A stretch of 52,503 nucleotides of DNA from Peribacillus muralis (GTDB taxonomy: Bacteria > Bacillota > Bacilli > Bacillales > DSM-1321): positions 38,751 through 91,253 of the forward strand of contig NZ_LMBV01000015.1 of the NCBI RefSeq assembly GCF_001439925.1, given 5' to 3'. Under the pieces are notes generated by a model. The model was not told the DNA's origin. It ran no database searches and saw only the letters and a program-made list of their open reading frames with translations. The translations under genes and the position numbers were made by a program. Shown here piece by piece: positions 17,448 through 27,112 of the stretch. Within the stretch, counting starts at the first letter, position 1, and each line of letters starts with the position of its first letter.

Positions 17448-18164
17448 TTGTTGAGTAAATATGAGCAAATTTCGAATGAAATGAGGAAAAGAATACAAGA
17501 AGAATCTTATTCGAGTGATGAGCCTATTCCAGATGAATTATCTCTTACTAAGGAATTTAGTTGCAGTCGGATGACTATGAAAAAAGCCCTCGATATACTG
17601 GTTATGGAAGGTTTATTGTACCGTAAACGTGGACATGGGACATTTATCGTTAAATCAACTATTCAAGACAATCTGGTTAATGTAACAGATAAAGAGAATT
17701 TGGGACTAACTAGTCTCTTAAATGATAAAAAAATAGAAAGTAAGGTTATTCAATTTGATGTGTTATTCCCATCGGAGAAAGTAGCTGCATACCTTTGTGT
17801 TGATCATAATACACCGGTCTATCATTTGACCCGTCTTCGTAAAATAGAAAATGAACCTTTTGTTATTGAAGAAACATATATGCCTACAAATATTATTAGA
17901 GGAATTAACGAGGAGGTTTTACAATCTTCCATTTATAACTTTATTACAAATACATTAGGGTTAACGATTGGTGGCTCTCATCGTAAAATAAGAGCTGATA
18001 AGTCAAATAATCTTGATCAAACCTATTTAAATTGTGCTTCTGATGATCCAATTCTTGAAGTAGAGCAAGTTGCCTATCTAAATACAGGTATACCATTTGA
18101 ATATTCATTTTCAAGACATCGTTATGACAAATTTGTTTTTACAACAGTAAATATTAGACGATAA
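17448..18164 (+). CDS. gmuR: GntR-family regulator with UTRA domain, GmuR-like
   Basis: 238 residues. N-terminal winged helix-turn-helix (about 1-70: LSLTKEFSCSRMTMKKALDIL, GLLYRKRGHGTFI) and C-terminal UTRA ligand domain (about 90-235: VYHLTRLRKIENEPFVIEET, VEQVAYLNTGIPFEY). In B. subtilis GmuR represses the glucomannan operon and responds to phosphorylated sugars. The gene order regulator-fructokinase-Man6P isomerase is that of gmuR-gmuE-gmuF. The TTG start at 17448 has GGAGG 8 bases upstream; a second TTG follows directly. With its original targets decayed, it may now act on its own operon or on the divergent PTS operon promoter about 1.8 kb away; no operator was identified with confidence. 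Confidence 0.82.
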   Translation: MLSKYEQISNEMRKRIQEESYSSDEPIPDELSLTKEFSCSRMTMKKALDILVMEGLLYRKRGHGTFIVKSTIQDNLVNVTDKENLGLTSLLNDKKIESKVIQFDVLFPSEKVAAYLCVDHNTPVYHLTRLRKIENEPFVIEETYMPTNIIRGINEEVLQSSIYNFITNTLGLTIGGSHRKIRADKSNNLDQTYLNCASDDPILEVEQVAYLNTGIPFEYSFSRHRYDKFVFTTVNIRR

Positions 18165-18203
18165 AAAATTAATTAAAAAACTATATTACAAAGGAGAATA
18201 TTT

Positions 18204-19091
18204 ATGCTATACGGTGGAATCGAAGCTGGAGGAACGAAATTTGTTTGTGCAGTTGGAGATGAGCATGGAAAAATCATTGAAAAAGTTCAGTTTCCTACGA
18301 CTGAACCTGAGGAAACGATAAAAAAAGTGATAGTCTTCTTTCGTCAATTCACATTAGAAGCTATTGGAGTTGGTTCATTTGGGCCGTGTGATATTAATCC
18401 TAATAGCAAAACTTACGGTTATATTACTTCTACTCCTAAAACAACTTGGGAAAACTACCCAATTTTACAAATACTTAAAGATAAATTTAATGTGCCAATC
18501 GCCTTTAACACAGATGTGAATGCGGCAGCGTTAGGGGAGTCAACATTAGGAGCAGCAAAGGGATTGGACAGTTGTTTATATATCACAGTTGGAACAGGAA
18601 TTGGAGCAGGCGCTGTTGTGAACGGACAGCTTCTACAAGGGTTATCACACCCTGAAATGGGACATGTTCTTGTTCGTCGTCACCCCAATGACTCATACCA
18701 AGGGACATGCCCATATCATGGCGATTGTCTGGAAGGACTTGCAGCTGGACCTGCCATTGAAGCACGATGGGGAGAAAAAGGGAGCGAATTATCAAGTCGA
18801 CAAGAAGTATGGGAACTGGAAGCTTTCTACATAGCACAAGCTTTAATGCATTATGTTCTCATCCTTTCCCCAAAGAGAATTATTTTAGGTGGCGGGGTCA
18901 TGAAACAGAAGCAGGTTTTTTCATTCATTCATGAAAACTTTAAAAAGATGTTAAATAACTATGTGGATTTACCTGAACTATCTACCAAAATTGAAGAATA
19001 CATTGTGTCTCCTGGTTTAGAAGTCCACGCAGGAATTACAGGTTCATTACTTCTTGCAAGACAAGCTTATCAAGAAGGACAAAGATTATAA
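18204..19091 (+). CDS. gmuE: ROK-family fructokinase, GmuE-like
   Basis: 295 residues. Phosphorylates fructose to fructose 6-phosphate with ATP. ROK motifs: GGIEAGGTKFVCAVG (phosphate loop), catalytic Asp in FNTDVNAAALGE, and ITVGTGIGAG. The zinc-binding TCPYHGDCLEG distinguishes bacterial fructokinases of the YdhR/GmuE type. AAAGGAG precedes the ATG. It lies 39 bases after the GntR gene and 34 before the isomerase gene, so the three form one operon. With the isomerase it can connect mannose 6-phosphate and fructose to glycolysis. Confidence 0.9.
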   Translation: MLYGGIEAGGTKFVCAVGDEHGKIIEKVQFPTTEPEETIKKVIVFFRQFTLEAIGVGSFGPCDINPNSKTYGYITSTPKTTWENYPILQILKDKFNVPIAFNTDVNAAALGESTLGAAKGLDSCLYITVGTGIGAGAVVNGQLLQGLSHPEMGHVLVRRHPNDSYQGTCPYHGDCLEGLAAGPAIEARWGEKGSELSSRQEVWELEAFYIAQALMHYVLILSPKRIILGGGVMKQKQVFSFIHENFKKMLNNYVDLPELSTKIEEYIVSPGLEVHAGITGSLLLARQAYQEGQRL

Positions 19092-19125
19092 AAATAAATG
19101 TATTCAGAAGGGATGCTAAAACATT

Positions 19126-20070
19126 ATGAACCCTATTTTTCTGAAACCCATCTTTCAAGAGCGAATCTGGGGAGGAACTGCATTAAGAGATGTATTTGGA
19201 TATGACATTCCTTCCAAAGAAACAGGAGAATGCTGGGCAATTTTTGCTCATTCCAACGGTCCATCAATTGTAGAAAATGGTCCATATGTCGGTAAAACAT
19301 TGACCGATCTATGGAGGGAGCATCAGGACCTTTTTGACCATAGACAGGGAAAAGTCTTCCCTCTATTAACAAAAGTTCTAGATGCTAACCAGGATTTATC
19401 TATTCAAGTTCATCCAGACGACTTATATGCAAAAGAACATGAAAACGGTGAGCTAGGTAAAACAGAATGCTGGTACGTTATTGACTGCAAGGAGAATGCA
19501 GAAATAGTTTATGGTCATACTGTGAAAACAAAAGGAGCGTTCGTTCAAATGATAGAAAATGGACAGTGGAACGATTTGCTTCGTCGAGTAAAAATAAAGC
19601 CTGGGGATTTTTTCTATGTTCCTAGTGGAACAATTCATGCTTTATGTGAAGGAACACTTATATTAGAAACTCAACAAAGTTCTGACACCACCTATCGCGT
19701 ATATGACTATGATCGCAAAGATGTAAACGGCAATAAACGTGAGCTGCATTTAAAAAAGGCAATCGATGCGACAATGATTCCCCATGTAGATGCAGTCAGT
19801 AAACCTTTAATAGAAGAAAAAGAAAATGTAACTATCACAACATTTGTACAAGCAAATTTTTTCACTGTGTATAAATGGAATGTAAAAGGAAAAGCAACTT
19901 TTACAATGGATAAACCTTTCATGCTTTGCAGTGTGATTGATGGATTAGGAACACTTATACAAGATGGAGAAAAATACTCATTGAAAAAAGGTAGGCATTT
20001 TTTACTACCAGCACAAACAGGTAGTTTTGAAATAGAGGGAGCATGTGAATTAATTGTTTCACACATATAA
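19126..20070 (+). CDS. gmuF: Mannose-6-phosphate isomerase, class I
   Basis: 314 residues, the short Bacillus form. Interconverts mannose 6-phosphate and fructose 6-phosphate; the zinc enzyme has a cupin fold. Visible signatures: PIFQERIWGGTALRDVFGY at the start, LSIQVHPDDLYA (metal-binding Gln and His), YVPSGTIHALC, and the C-terminal cupin. It completes the gmuREF-like trio. B. subtilis has several paralogues (manA, pmi, gmuF), so the symbol rests on gene order. A mannanase gene (gmuG), expected next, is not present; IS4 ruins follow. Confidence 0.9.
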   Translation: MNPIFLKPIFQERIWGGTALRDVFGYDIPSKETGECWAIFAHSNGPSIVENGPYVGKTLTDLWREHQDLFDHRQGKVFPLLTKVLDANQDLSIQVHPDDLYAKEHENGELGKTECWYVIDCKENAEIVYGHTVKTKGAFVQMIENGQWNDLLRRVKIKPGDFFYVPSGTIHALCEGTLILETQQSSDTTYRVYDYDRKDVNGNKRELHLKKAIDATMIPHVDAVSKPLIEEKENVTITTFVQANFFTVYKWNVKGKATFTMDKPFMLCSVIDGLGTLIQDGEKYSLKKGRHFLLPAQTGSFEIEGACELIVSHI

Positions 20071-20180
20071 ATTATTAGAAATAATAAATACTATACATCG
20101 AAGTTTAAAAAAAGGATTTAAAAGGGAGCGTAAATATTTTCGTGTAAATAAGGATTTCCTATTCTTATAGGGGTAGCATC

Positions 20181-20607
20181 ACATCCCCTCAAGCTAAGTT
20201 AAAGCAGTACCCCAAAAAACGAAAAAACTCTATGCTTATCGTAAGAAGTTTACGAGTAAGGATAGTGTTTTTTATGAATCCTATCATCTCCAGTGAACTT
20301 ACACTTTTCACACAAGAATTACAACGCCTTCTATCTCCAAAAGTCCTACAAGAAATCGCCAAACAAGTTGGTTTTGTGCAGCAATCTAGTAATTATCGGG
20401 GTCTGTGTAGCAATGGAACCAATCACATTTTTGAATCCAATATACCATCTTGCTATCACTTAAAAATACCGTTTGCCACTTCGTCATCTTCTGAAATATT
20501 GACAAGATAGCCATCGCTATTTACATCCACACCAATCAATCCCTTTTCACCCTCTTTCCTAGTGAATTCCCTAGAATAGGACTTCACCCCATGCCCCTCA
20601 AGCTAAC
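20181..20607 (+). mobile_element. IS4-family remnant with 5' part of transposase
   Basis: Two copies of the terminal motif, ACATCCCCTCAAGCTAAG (20181-20198) and CATGCCCCTCAAGCTAAC (20590-20607), frame a broken frame starting at 20275 (MNPIISSELTLFTQELQRLL, IAKQVGFVQQSS). This resembles the N-terminus of IS4/IS231-type transposases of Bacillus. The frame ends after 79 residues without the catalytic DDE region. Confidence 0.7.
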
Positions 20608-20726
20608 AACATAAATTACAAGATACGAGTTGATCCTTGTTTTAAAACAAACGAGTAATAAAAAAGTCAACATGACAAAAAAGCCTATTAAAATGCGAAT
20701 TTTTTGCTAGGCAGCTTGTCTATCCT

Positions 20727-20942
20727 TCACCGTTTTTCATATGCAACTCCAAGAATATTCAAGACAGTCATCCTCTTACACCGATGACATTTACGACCAT
20801 TCTTTTTAAGCAGCTGATAAAGGCGATGCAGAATTTTCAAAAGTTCTTCTGTGCCAACTGCCATTGCTTGAAACAGTAACGGGAAGTAATCTTTAATCAT
20901 ATAAATTGCTTTGTATTCACTCAATTCCTTCTTATTCTGTTT
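20727..20942 (-). pseudogene. IS4-family transposase C-terminal remnant
   Basis: The minus strand encodes QNKKELSEYKAIYMIKDYF and LYQLLKKNGRKCHRCKRM ending with TVLNILGVAYEKR, typical for the tail of Bacillus IS4-type transposases. The orientation is opposite to the N-terminal piece at 20275, so the two pieces are either from different copies or separated by an inversion. Confidence 0.7.
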
Positions 20943-21007
20943 TTTGCAAGCAGAAAATACAGAGAATTGCAGCGAAAAATGTACAGACCTGCAAGCTCTC
21001 TTTTAAT

Positions 21008-21747
21008 CTAATTTTCGTTGTGTAATTTAACCGAAGAAAGGGCATTTTTCAGCCTATAATTTCCCCCTGTAAATGCAATTACGTGAGCGTGGTGAACAAG
21101 TTTGTCCACCAACGCAGATGTTAGACGATTATACCCAAATATACGATTCCATTGACCAAATTCAAGATTTGAAGTGACAATCACACTTTTCCGTTCATAA
21201 CAGTCTGCTATAATGTGAAAAAGTAGTTCTTAACCTTCCTTTGAAATGGAACATACCCTAATTCATCTAAAATAAGTAAGTCACATTTTTCGATTTGCCT
21301 TTTTAATCTCTGTAATGTTCCTTGTTTCAAATCTTCTTCTAAATCTCCAACTAGATCTGCAACCCGGTAAAAACGCACATCCAATCCTTGCTCACAGGCC
21401 TTCAGGCCTAATGCTGTTGCTAGATGAGTTTTTACGGTACCAGGCGCTCCAAGAAGCATTAAATTGTGCTCTTTAATAAAATTTAACTCAGAGATTTTTT
21501 TCTTTGTTGTCGTAGAGGGTAAGTGAATTTGATCAGACCATTCATATGTCTTTAACCACTTTAACTCTCTAAACTTTCCTTTTTTTATTAATCTAGATAT
21601 TTTGGTTGTTTGTCTCGTCTTAACTTCATGTTCCAGAACATCATATAAAAACTGTTGTTTATTTTCAAAAGGAATATCTTCATAATGGTCTGCAATATAA
21701 GCAAGATGGAGTGTTTTACATACGTCTTTTATGTCATTTGTATTCAT
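21008..21747 (-). pseudogene. istB: IS21-family helper ATPase IstB, frameshifted
   Basis: IstB is the AAA+ ATPase that assists the IstA transposase. The frame runs from ATG 21747 to a stop at 21208; then, in a shifted frame, the normal C-terminus follows (ADCYERKSVIVTSNLEFGQW, TSALVDKLVHHAHVIAFTGG) to a stop at 21008-21010. One base appears lost near 21215. The Walker A loop is also damaged: GAPGTVKTHLA instead of the usual GPPGTGKTHLA. Walker B LLILDELGYVPF is intact. A few codons of the preceding istA tail (YETDLHLYDQ) are readable at about 21750-21830, overlapping the istB start as ATGA. Confidence 0.85.
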
Positions 21748-21837
21748 GTAATAGAAGCTCCCCTTTCAGCTTGAGGGAAAAGTTTCTGATCATATAAATG
21801 CAAATCAGTCTCATACCTCAAAACAAGGGCAAAACAT

Positions 21838-21867
21838 AAGGGAGTAGGTTATGAACCTTACTCCCTT
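21838..21867 (-). terminator. Probable terminator after xylB
   Basis: Near-perfect inverted repeat AAGGGAGTAGGTT / AACCTTACTCCCTT with a 3-base loop. On the minus strand it follows the xylB stop by about 45 bases and is followed by TTATGTTTTG. The T-run is modest. Confidence 0.55.
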
Positions 21868-21909
21868 TGAAAAAGTGGAACATTCCAGTAAACCGAAGAG
21901 TACCGGATC

Positions 21910-23406
21910 TTATCTAAACTCTAATAATCCCTGACTCAATCTCTCCGTAGCACGATAGACCTGTTTATATAATGCAAATAGTGTTTGATATTTCTCTACA
22001 TTTTTTACATTCGGTTTGTACATTTTATCCACTTTTAGAAATTCCTCTGCACATTCCTGTAAGGTTGAGAACCAGCCACAGCCATATGCAGCAAGCATCG
22101 CAGCACCCATTCCTGGTCCTTGCTCACTTTGATATATGACAACGTTTGCATAAAAGATATCAGCTTGCATTTGAAGCCAAGTTCCATTTTTAGCTCCACC
22201 ACCAATTGAAATAATCTTATTAATGCGTTTCCCATTTTCACGAAAGATTTCAACCGATTCATTTAGAGAAAAAGTAATGCCTTCTAGTACAGCACGTGCG
22301 AAGTGTTTACGTTGATGGGAACTATCTATTCCAATAAAACTCCCGCGAATGGCTGCATCCACATGTGGTGTTCGTTCCCCTACAATATAAGGAGTAAATA
22401 AAAGGCCATCCGATCCGACTGGTACAGAATCCACATCAGCCAATAGGTCATCAAAGCTTTCATTTTTTGCAAAAGTTTCTTTAAACCAAGTTAAGCTATG
22501 GCCCGCTGCAAGTGTGACGCCCATAGAGTAAAAAGCATTTGGTGCAGCGTGTTGAAAGTAATGGACTTTTCCTTGAAAATCTTTCTCTCCATTTTCCTCA
22601 TAGGTTAACACAACACCAGAAGTCCCAATACTTGCTAATGTTTTTCCTTCTTCTAGAATGCCCGCTCCAATGGCGCCACAGGCATTATCTGCCCCACCAA
22701 CAAAGACGCGAGTCGATGGGGACAACCCTGTTTTTTTGACTATTTCAGATGTGATAAAGCCAACTTCTTCGTGTGATTCTACTAAAGGAGGACACAATGC
22801 AACATCCACATTGAGCAGATCACAAATTTCTTTACTCCAGTTCTTCTCGTTCGCATCTAATAGTAACGTACCAGCAGCATCTGAATAATCCATATGCAGA
22901 TGACCTGTTAATCGATAACGTACGTAATCCTTTGGTAAAACAAACCTCTTCGCTTTATTGAAAAGATTCGGCTCATTGTTTTTCACCCACAAAATCTTTG
23001 GTAGGGTGAATCCTTCAAGAGCTAAATTTTTTGTAATCCTGAGTAATCTTTCTTTTCCGATTTTTTCATAAATTTCATTACATTCGCTTGTCGTTCTTGT
23101 ATCATTCCACAGAATAGCATTTCTTACTACTTCGTTATTTTCATCCAGCAATACTAAACCATGCATTTGACCGGAAAAACTAAGACCTTCAATGTCTCCC
23201 GGATCACCTTCAAAGTGTTTGAGAAGATCAGACAATCCGGCAATGGTCTGACCTACCCAATCATTTGGATTTTGTTCGCTAAATCCTGATTTTTCTTGGA
23301 TTAATGGATAGTCTTTTGAAAGTTCTTGAATGACATCACCCTGTTGATTCACTAGTAGTAGTTTGACAGCACTTGTTCCTAAATCAACACCAATTACATA
23401 TTTCAT
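21910..23406 (-). CDS. xylB: Xylulokinase
   Basis: 498 residues, FGGY-family kinase. Phosphorylates D-xylulose to xylulose 5-phosphate, which enters the pentose phosphate pathway. N-terminal GVDLGTSAVKLLLV binds phosphate; GQMHGLVLLD and ILWNDTRT are substrate-site signatures; the C-terminal ISIGGGAKNGTWLQMQAD is the family signature. ATG 23406 is chosen because AGGAG lies 10 bases upstream; an upstream TTG at 23412 would be only 4 bases from it. It follows xylA by 30 bases in one operon. Length is normal. Confidence 0.96.
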   Translation of the reverse strand: MKYVIGVDLGTSAVKLLLVNQQGDVIQELSKDYPLIQEKSGFSEQNPNDWVGQTIAGLSDLLKHFEGDPGDIEGLSFSGQMHGLVLLDENNEVVRNAILWNDTRTTSECNEIYEKIGKERLLRITKNLALEGFTLPKILWVKNNEPNLFNKAKRFVLPKDYVRYRLTGHLHMDYSDAAGTLLLDANEKNWSKEICDLLNVDVALCPPLVESHEEVGFITSEIVKKTGLSPSTRVFVGGADNACGAIGAGILEEGKTLASIGTSGVVLTYEENGEKDFQGKVHYFQHAAPNAFYSMGVTLAAGHSLTWFKETFAKNESFDDLLADVDSVPVGSDGLLFTPYIVGERTPHVDAAIRGSFIGIDSSHQRKHFARAVLEGITFSLNESVEIFRENGKRINKIISIGGGAKNGTWLQMQADIFYANVVIYQSEQGPGMGAAMLAAYGCGWFSTLQECAEEFLKVDKMYKPNVKNVEKYQTLFALYKQVYRATERLSQGLLEFR

Positions 23407-23436
23407 ATCCAAACATCTCCTACAAGAACATACCCT

Positions 23437-24762
23437 TTATTCACCGGCATAAGCTCTTAATAAGTATTGATTAATCGTTGATTTTATTCGCTCTAATTTA
23501 CCAGATTCATTCTTAATTTCAGTTAGGCCTAATGCATATTCTTCTAATTGACGAAGATTTGTATTTCCATTAACAATTTCTAAACCGATACCTGCTGTAT
23601 AACTCTGATACCGATCTTCTACGACATCATCAAGTACTTCGTCATCGATTAATTTTTGTGCCACTTTTAAACCAACGGCAAAGCTGTCCATTCCAGCAAT
23701 ATGAGCATGGAATAAATCATCCTGTTCAAAAGAACCACGGCGCACTTTTGCATCAAAGTTTAACCCGCCACGGCCAAGACCACCATTTTTCAAAATTTCA
23801 TACATAGCTAAAGTAGTCGCATATAAGTCCGTTGGAAACTCATCTGTATCCCAACCTAGCAATGGATGTCCTTGGTTAGCATCAACAGAACCGAGCATTC
23901 CATGAATACGTGCATAGCGTAGTTCGTGCTCGAATGTATGTCCCGCTAATGTAGCATGGTTAGCTTCGATATTAAATTTGAAATCATTGTGTAAACCATA
24001 ATGTTGTAGGAAGGCATATCCACTGGCTACATCGAAATCATATTGATGGGAGGTTGGTTCTTTTGGTTTTGGTTCAATTAAAAATTGAGCATCAAATCCA
24101 ATTTCCTTCGCATAATCAACTGCCATATGGAATAAACGGCCCAAATTATCTAATTCTAATTTCATATCTGTATTTAATAGCGTTTCGTATCCTTCACGTC
24201 CGCCCCAGAAAACATAATTTTCTGCACCAAGCTCTTTTCCAACTTCTAATCCTTTTTTTACCTTTGCAGCAGAATAAGCAAATACATCTGCATTATTAGA
24301 AGAAGCAGCACCATGCACAAAACGTGGATGAGTAAAATTGTTCATTGTATTCCAAAGCAATTTCGTCTTGCTGTCTTTCATATAGTCCTTGATCATGGAT
24401 ACAATCTCATCTAAGTTTTTATTGCTTTCTCTTAAGCTACTACCTTCTGGCGCAATATCGACATCATGAAAGCAAAAATATGGGATATTCAGTTTTTCAA
24501 AAAATTCAAAAGCTGCTTCCACTCGAGCCTTTGCTAGGTCCATTCCCGTAAACTTATCCCACGAACGAACCGCCGTTCCTGTACCAAACGGGTCTGATAA
24601 ATCTGCCGTAAATGTATGCCAATAAGCCACACCGAAACGTAAGATTTCCTCCATCGTTTGATTTCCCACTTTTTCTTCTGGATTATAAAATTTAAAAGCT
24701 AACGGATTAGTAGAAGTAGGTCCTTCATATTTAATTTTGTCTATGTTTGAAAAGTAACTCAT
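23437..24762 (-). CDS. xylA: Xylose isomerase
   Basis: 441 residues, class II xylose isomerase. Converts D-xylose to D-xylulose in the cytosol with two divalent metal ions. Catalytic His lies in [12 protein letters not shown]; metal ligands are in [26 protein letters not shown], and [23 protein letters not shown] 24762 has GAGGAG 10 bases upstream and starts [14 protein letters not shown] as in Bacillus enzymes; the longer frame to 24780 would cover that site. First gene of the xylAB operon, with a XylR-type operator over its promoter. Confidence 0.97.
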   Translation of the reverse strand: MSYFSNIDKIKYEGPTSTNPLAFKFYNPEEKVGNQTMEEILRFGVAYWHTFTADLSDPFGTGTAVRSWDKFTGMDLAKARVEAAFEFFEKLNIPYFCFHDVDIAPEGSSLRESNKNLDEIVSMIKDYMKDSKTKLLWNTMNNFTHPRFVHGAASSNNADVFAYSAAKVKKGLEVGKELGAENYVFWGGREGYETLLNTDMKLELDNLGRLFHMAVDYAKEIGFDAQFLIEPKPKEPTSHQYDFDVASGYAFLQHYGLHNDFKFNIEANHATLAGHTFEHELRYARIHGMLGSVDANQGHPLLGWDTDEFPTDLYATTLAMYEILKNGGLGRGGLNFDAKVRRGSFEQDDLFHAHIAGMDSFAVGLKVAQKLIDDEVLDDVVEDRYQSYTAGIGLEIVNGNTNLRQLEEYALGLTEIKNESGKLERIKSTINQYLLRAYAGE

Positions 24763-24807
24763 GAATAAAACTCCTCTCAATGTAAAAACGAATTTAATTG
24801 ATTACAA

Positions 24808-24830
24808 AGTTTGTTTATCGCTTAAACTAA
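24808..24830 (-). promoter_or_regulatory. XylR operator before xylA
   Basis: Minus-strand sequence TTAGTTTAAGCGATAAACAAACT, an imperfect palindrome matching the Bacillus xyl operator pattern (TTAGTTT ... AAACAAACT). It directly abuts the -10 region of the predicted xylA promoter, so XylR bound here would block transcription in the absence of xylose. Confidence 0.7.
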
Positions 24831-24858
24831 GTTTAATACAATACACAAACGCTGTCAA
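24830..24858 (-). promoter_or_regulatory. xylA promoter
   Basis: On the minus strand a perfect -35 TTGACA (24853-24858), spacer 17 bases, and -10 TAAACT (24830-24835). The -10 is suboptimal, as is common for a controlled promoter. Confidence 0.65.
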
Positions 24859-24938
24859 TCTGATTTTATTTTCAAAAAGATAGAAAACCATCATATATTA
24901 CGGTAAAATTATAATAAAGATTTCACAAAAATATAAAC

Positions 24939-24959
24939 ATAATTTAATCATTAAACTAA
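24939..24959. promoter_or_regulatory. Second XylR-type operator, upstream of xylR
   Basis: Palindromic ATAATTTAATCATTAAACTAA shares the TTAGTTTAA half-site with the operator before xylA and lies 60 bases before the xylR start. It suggests autoregulation of xylR or looping between the two sites. Confidence 0.5.
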
Positions 24960-25020
24960 CTGCAAAACAGTAAATGGATACCACATAGAATCTAAGCAAG
25001 GTTGCAGAGGAGAAAAAACG

Positions 25021-26208
25021 ATGAGTTCATTGCGCACAGGTGACCAAAACCTGGTCAAACAAATTAATAAATCAATTGTCTTCCATACCATTCAACATAA
25101 AGCTCCGATTTCGCGCGCACAAATTTCCAAGGAAACAGGTCTAAATAAGGCCACGGTTTCTACAATGGTAGCAGAACTAATAGAGGATCATTTTGTCTAT
25201 GAAATTGGAGAAGGACAATCCAGTGGAGGTAGAAAACCAGTCATGCTTTATCTAAATAGTCATGCTGGCTACTCCATAGGAATCGATTTAGGTGTCAACT
25301 ATATCTTAGGGGTCCTTACCGATCTAAGCGGTAATATTACTGAAAAAATTACAAATAAATTACTTAATACCGACCTATCTTACGTCACTCAACAGATCTT
25401 TTCGATCATTGAATCCTTAATGGAGAAAGCGCCAAAAAGCCCCTATGGAATTATTGGTATCGGAATTGGAGTCCCAGGGCATGTGGATCCAGATGATCAC
25501 ATCCTATTTGCTCCAAATTTAAAATGGGAAAACATAGATTTTAAAAAAATCATCGAGGAACAATTTCATATCCCAACGAAAATTGAAAATGAAGCAAATG
25601 CCGGGGCACACGGAGAACAACTATATGGCGCTGGAAAAAACGTCACCAACCAAGTATATATCAGCATTGGGGTTGGAATTGGAACCGGGATTATTATGAA
25701 CCATCAGCTCTATAAAGGGGTCTCTGGAATATCCGGAGAAATGGGACACATGACTATTGATGCAAATGGAAGAAAATGTCCTTGTGGAAACCGGGGATGC
25801 TGGGAATTATACGCTTCTGAAAGCGCCCTTATAAGATCAATCCAACAAGAAGAAATAATGGATGAAAACAGTGAAGAATATTTAGATCTTCTTCTAGAAG
25901 AAGCAAAAAAAGGAGATCCGAAAGTATTACAATTACTGAATACACAGGGCGAAATCATCGGAATTGGAATCGTAAATATTATTAACACCTTTAACCCAGA
26001 AGTCATCATTATTGGAAATCGGATGGTACAATTTAAAAATTGGATCACCAATCCCATTGAACGTACGTTGGAAGAACGCCTTTCGCTTTACCATAAATCT
26101 AGTACGGAAATCCGTTTTTCCATTTTAGGTGACTACTCAACCGCCCTAGGAGCTTCTTCTTTTTCCATAGCAGGCTTCCTTTCAGAGAAAAAAATAATAG
26201 ATGCATGA
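25021..26208 (+). CDS. xylR: Xylose repressor, ROK family
   Basis: 395 residues. N-terminal winged helix-turn-helix (about 10-70: APISRAQISKETGLNKATVS) and ROK sugar-sensing domain with the phosphate-type loop GIDLGVNYILGVL, NEANAGAHGE, ISIGVGIGTG and the zinc motif KCPCGNRGCWE. XylR represses the divergent xylAB genes and is released by xylose. A GCAGAGGAGAAAAAACG leader gives the ribosome binding site. The arrangement of xylR divergent to xylA is standard in Bacillus. Only 12 bases after its stop an IS6 remnant begins. Confidence 0.95.
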   Translation: MSSLRTGDQNLVKQINKSIVFHTIQHKAPISRAQISKETGLNKATVSTMVAELIEDHFVYEIGEGQSSGGRKPVMLYLNSHAGYSIGIDLGVNYILGVLTDLSGNITEKITNKLLNTDLSYVTQQIFSIIESLMEKAPKSPYGIIGIGIGVPGHVDPDDHILFAPNLKWENIDFKKIIEEQFHIPTKIENEANAGAHGEQLYGAGKNVTNQVYISIGVGIGTGIIMNHQLYKGVSGISGEMGHMTIDANGRKCPCGNRGCWELYASESALIRSIQQEEIMDENSEEYLDLLLEEAKKGDPKVLQLLNTQGEIIGIGIVNIINTFNPEVIIIGNRMVQFKNWITNPIERTLEERLSLYHKSSTEIRFSILGDYSTALGASSFSIAGFLSEKKIIDA

Positions 26209-26220
26209 GGTTCTTTATGA

Positions 26221-26320
26221 GGTTCTGGTGCAAAGATTGGATTTGTTTAAAAAAAGCATATAGATTCCTAACTGAATATCTTTTTAGGCAGCGATTCCAA
26301 ATAGTTTATAGATGATTTTC
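26221..26320 (-). mobile_element. IS6-family remnant (end with transposase tail)
   Basis: Terminal repeat GGTTCTGGTGCAAAG at 26221-26235, followed inward on the minus strand by the coding end IIYKLFGIAA and a stop at 26284. These are the last residues of the IS6 transposase (compare IHKLFGVAA at 41.7 kb). The rest of the element is gone. Confidence 0.75.
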
Positions 26321-26395
26321 AAATGATATATTAAAAGTGTATGAAGTTTGACAACCAAAAGTAAGATATGATTAAACACAATAAGGAGTGCACCC

Positions 26396-26956
26396 ATGAG
26401 TACAGAAAAACAAAAAATGTTAAAAAGTGATTTGTACCAAGCTGGTGATCCACAACTAGTAAAAGAACGGGAAAACGCTCGAAGATTAACTAGACTATAC
26501 AATCAAACATTTGAAACAGAAGATAATAAACGCACAAAAATTTTAAAAGAGCTTTTTGGTTCATCAGGAGATGAAATATTCATTGAACCAACTTTTCGTT
26601 GTGATTATGGCTATAATATACACGTAGGTAATTGTTTTTATGCTAATTTTGATTGCGTATTTTTAGATGTATGCGAAATAAAAATAGGTGATAATTGTTT
26701 CATCGCACCAGGAGTTCATATCTATACAGCTACTCACCCTTTAAATACAATGGAAAGAATTTCCGGAGCTGAATATGGGAAGCCAGTAGAAATTGGTAAT
26801 AATGTGTGGATTGGTGGAAGAGCCGTTATTAATCCTGGAGTAAAAGTAGGTCATAATGTCGTTATCGCTTCTGGAGCAGTAGTTACAAAAGATGTTCCTG
26901 ATAATGTAGTGGTCGGTGGAAATCCTGCTCAAATAATTAAGCATATTAAAGTATAA
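26396..26956 (+). CDS. Maltose/galactoside O-acetyltransferase-type enzyme
   Basis: 186 residues, left-handed beta-helix acetyltransferase (Maa/LacA/NodL group), which acetylates sugars with acetyl-CoA. N-terminal Mac domain ([19 protein letters not shown], about 12-35), then hexapeptide repeats ([57 protein letters not shown]). The catalytic His is expected in [15 protein letters not shown] lies 8 bases before the ATG. Full length. Stand-alone gene between IS fragments; substrate not known from sequence. Confidence 0.92.
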   Translation: MSTEKQKMLKSDLYQAGDPQLVKERENARRLTRLYNQTFETEDNKRTKILKELFGSSGDEIFIEPTFRCDYGYNIHVGNCFYANFDCVFLDVCEIKIGDNCFIAPGVHIYTATHPLNTMERISGAEYGKPVEIGNNVWIGGRAVINPGVKVGHNVVIASGAVVTKDVPDNVVVGGNPAQIIKHIKV

Positions 26957-27112
26957 ATAACCTTTTGTCAGTATTTTGAAGTTTCAATAAAAGATTTTTT
27001 ATGAAGAGACAACCCTTTGAATAAGAATCTTTCTCTCATCACTATCAATACTTATATATTAGTTAATATATATAAGAACTTCCCTAAACCCTTAGTATGG
27101 GACAAGAAAAAG

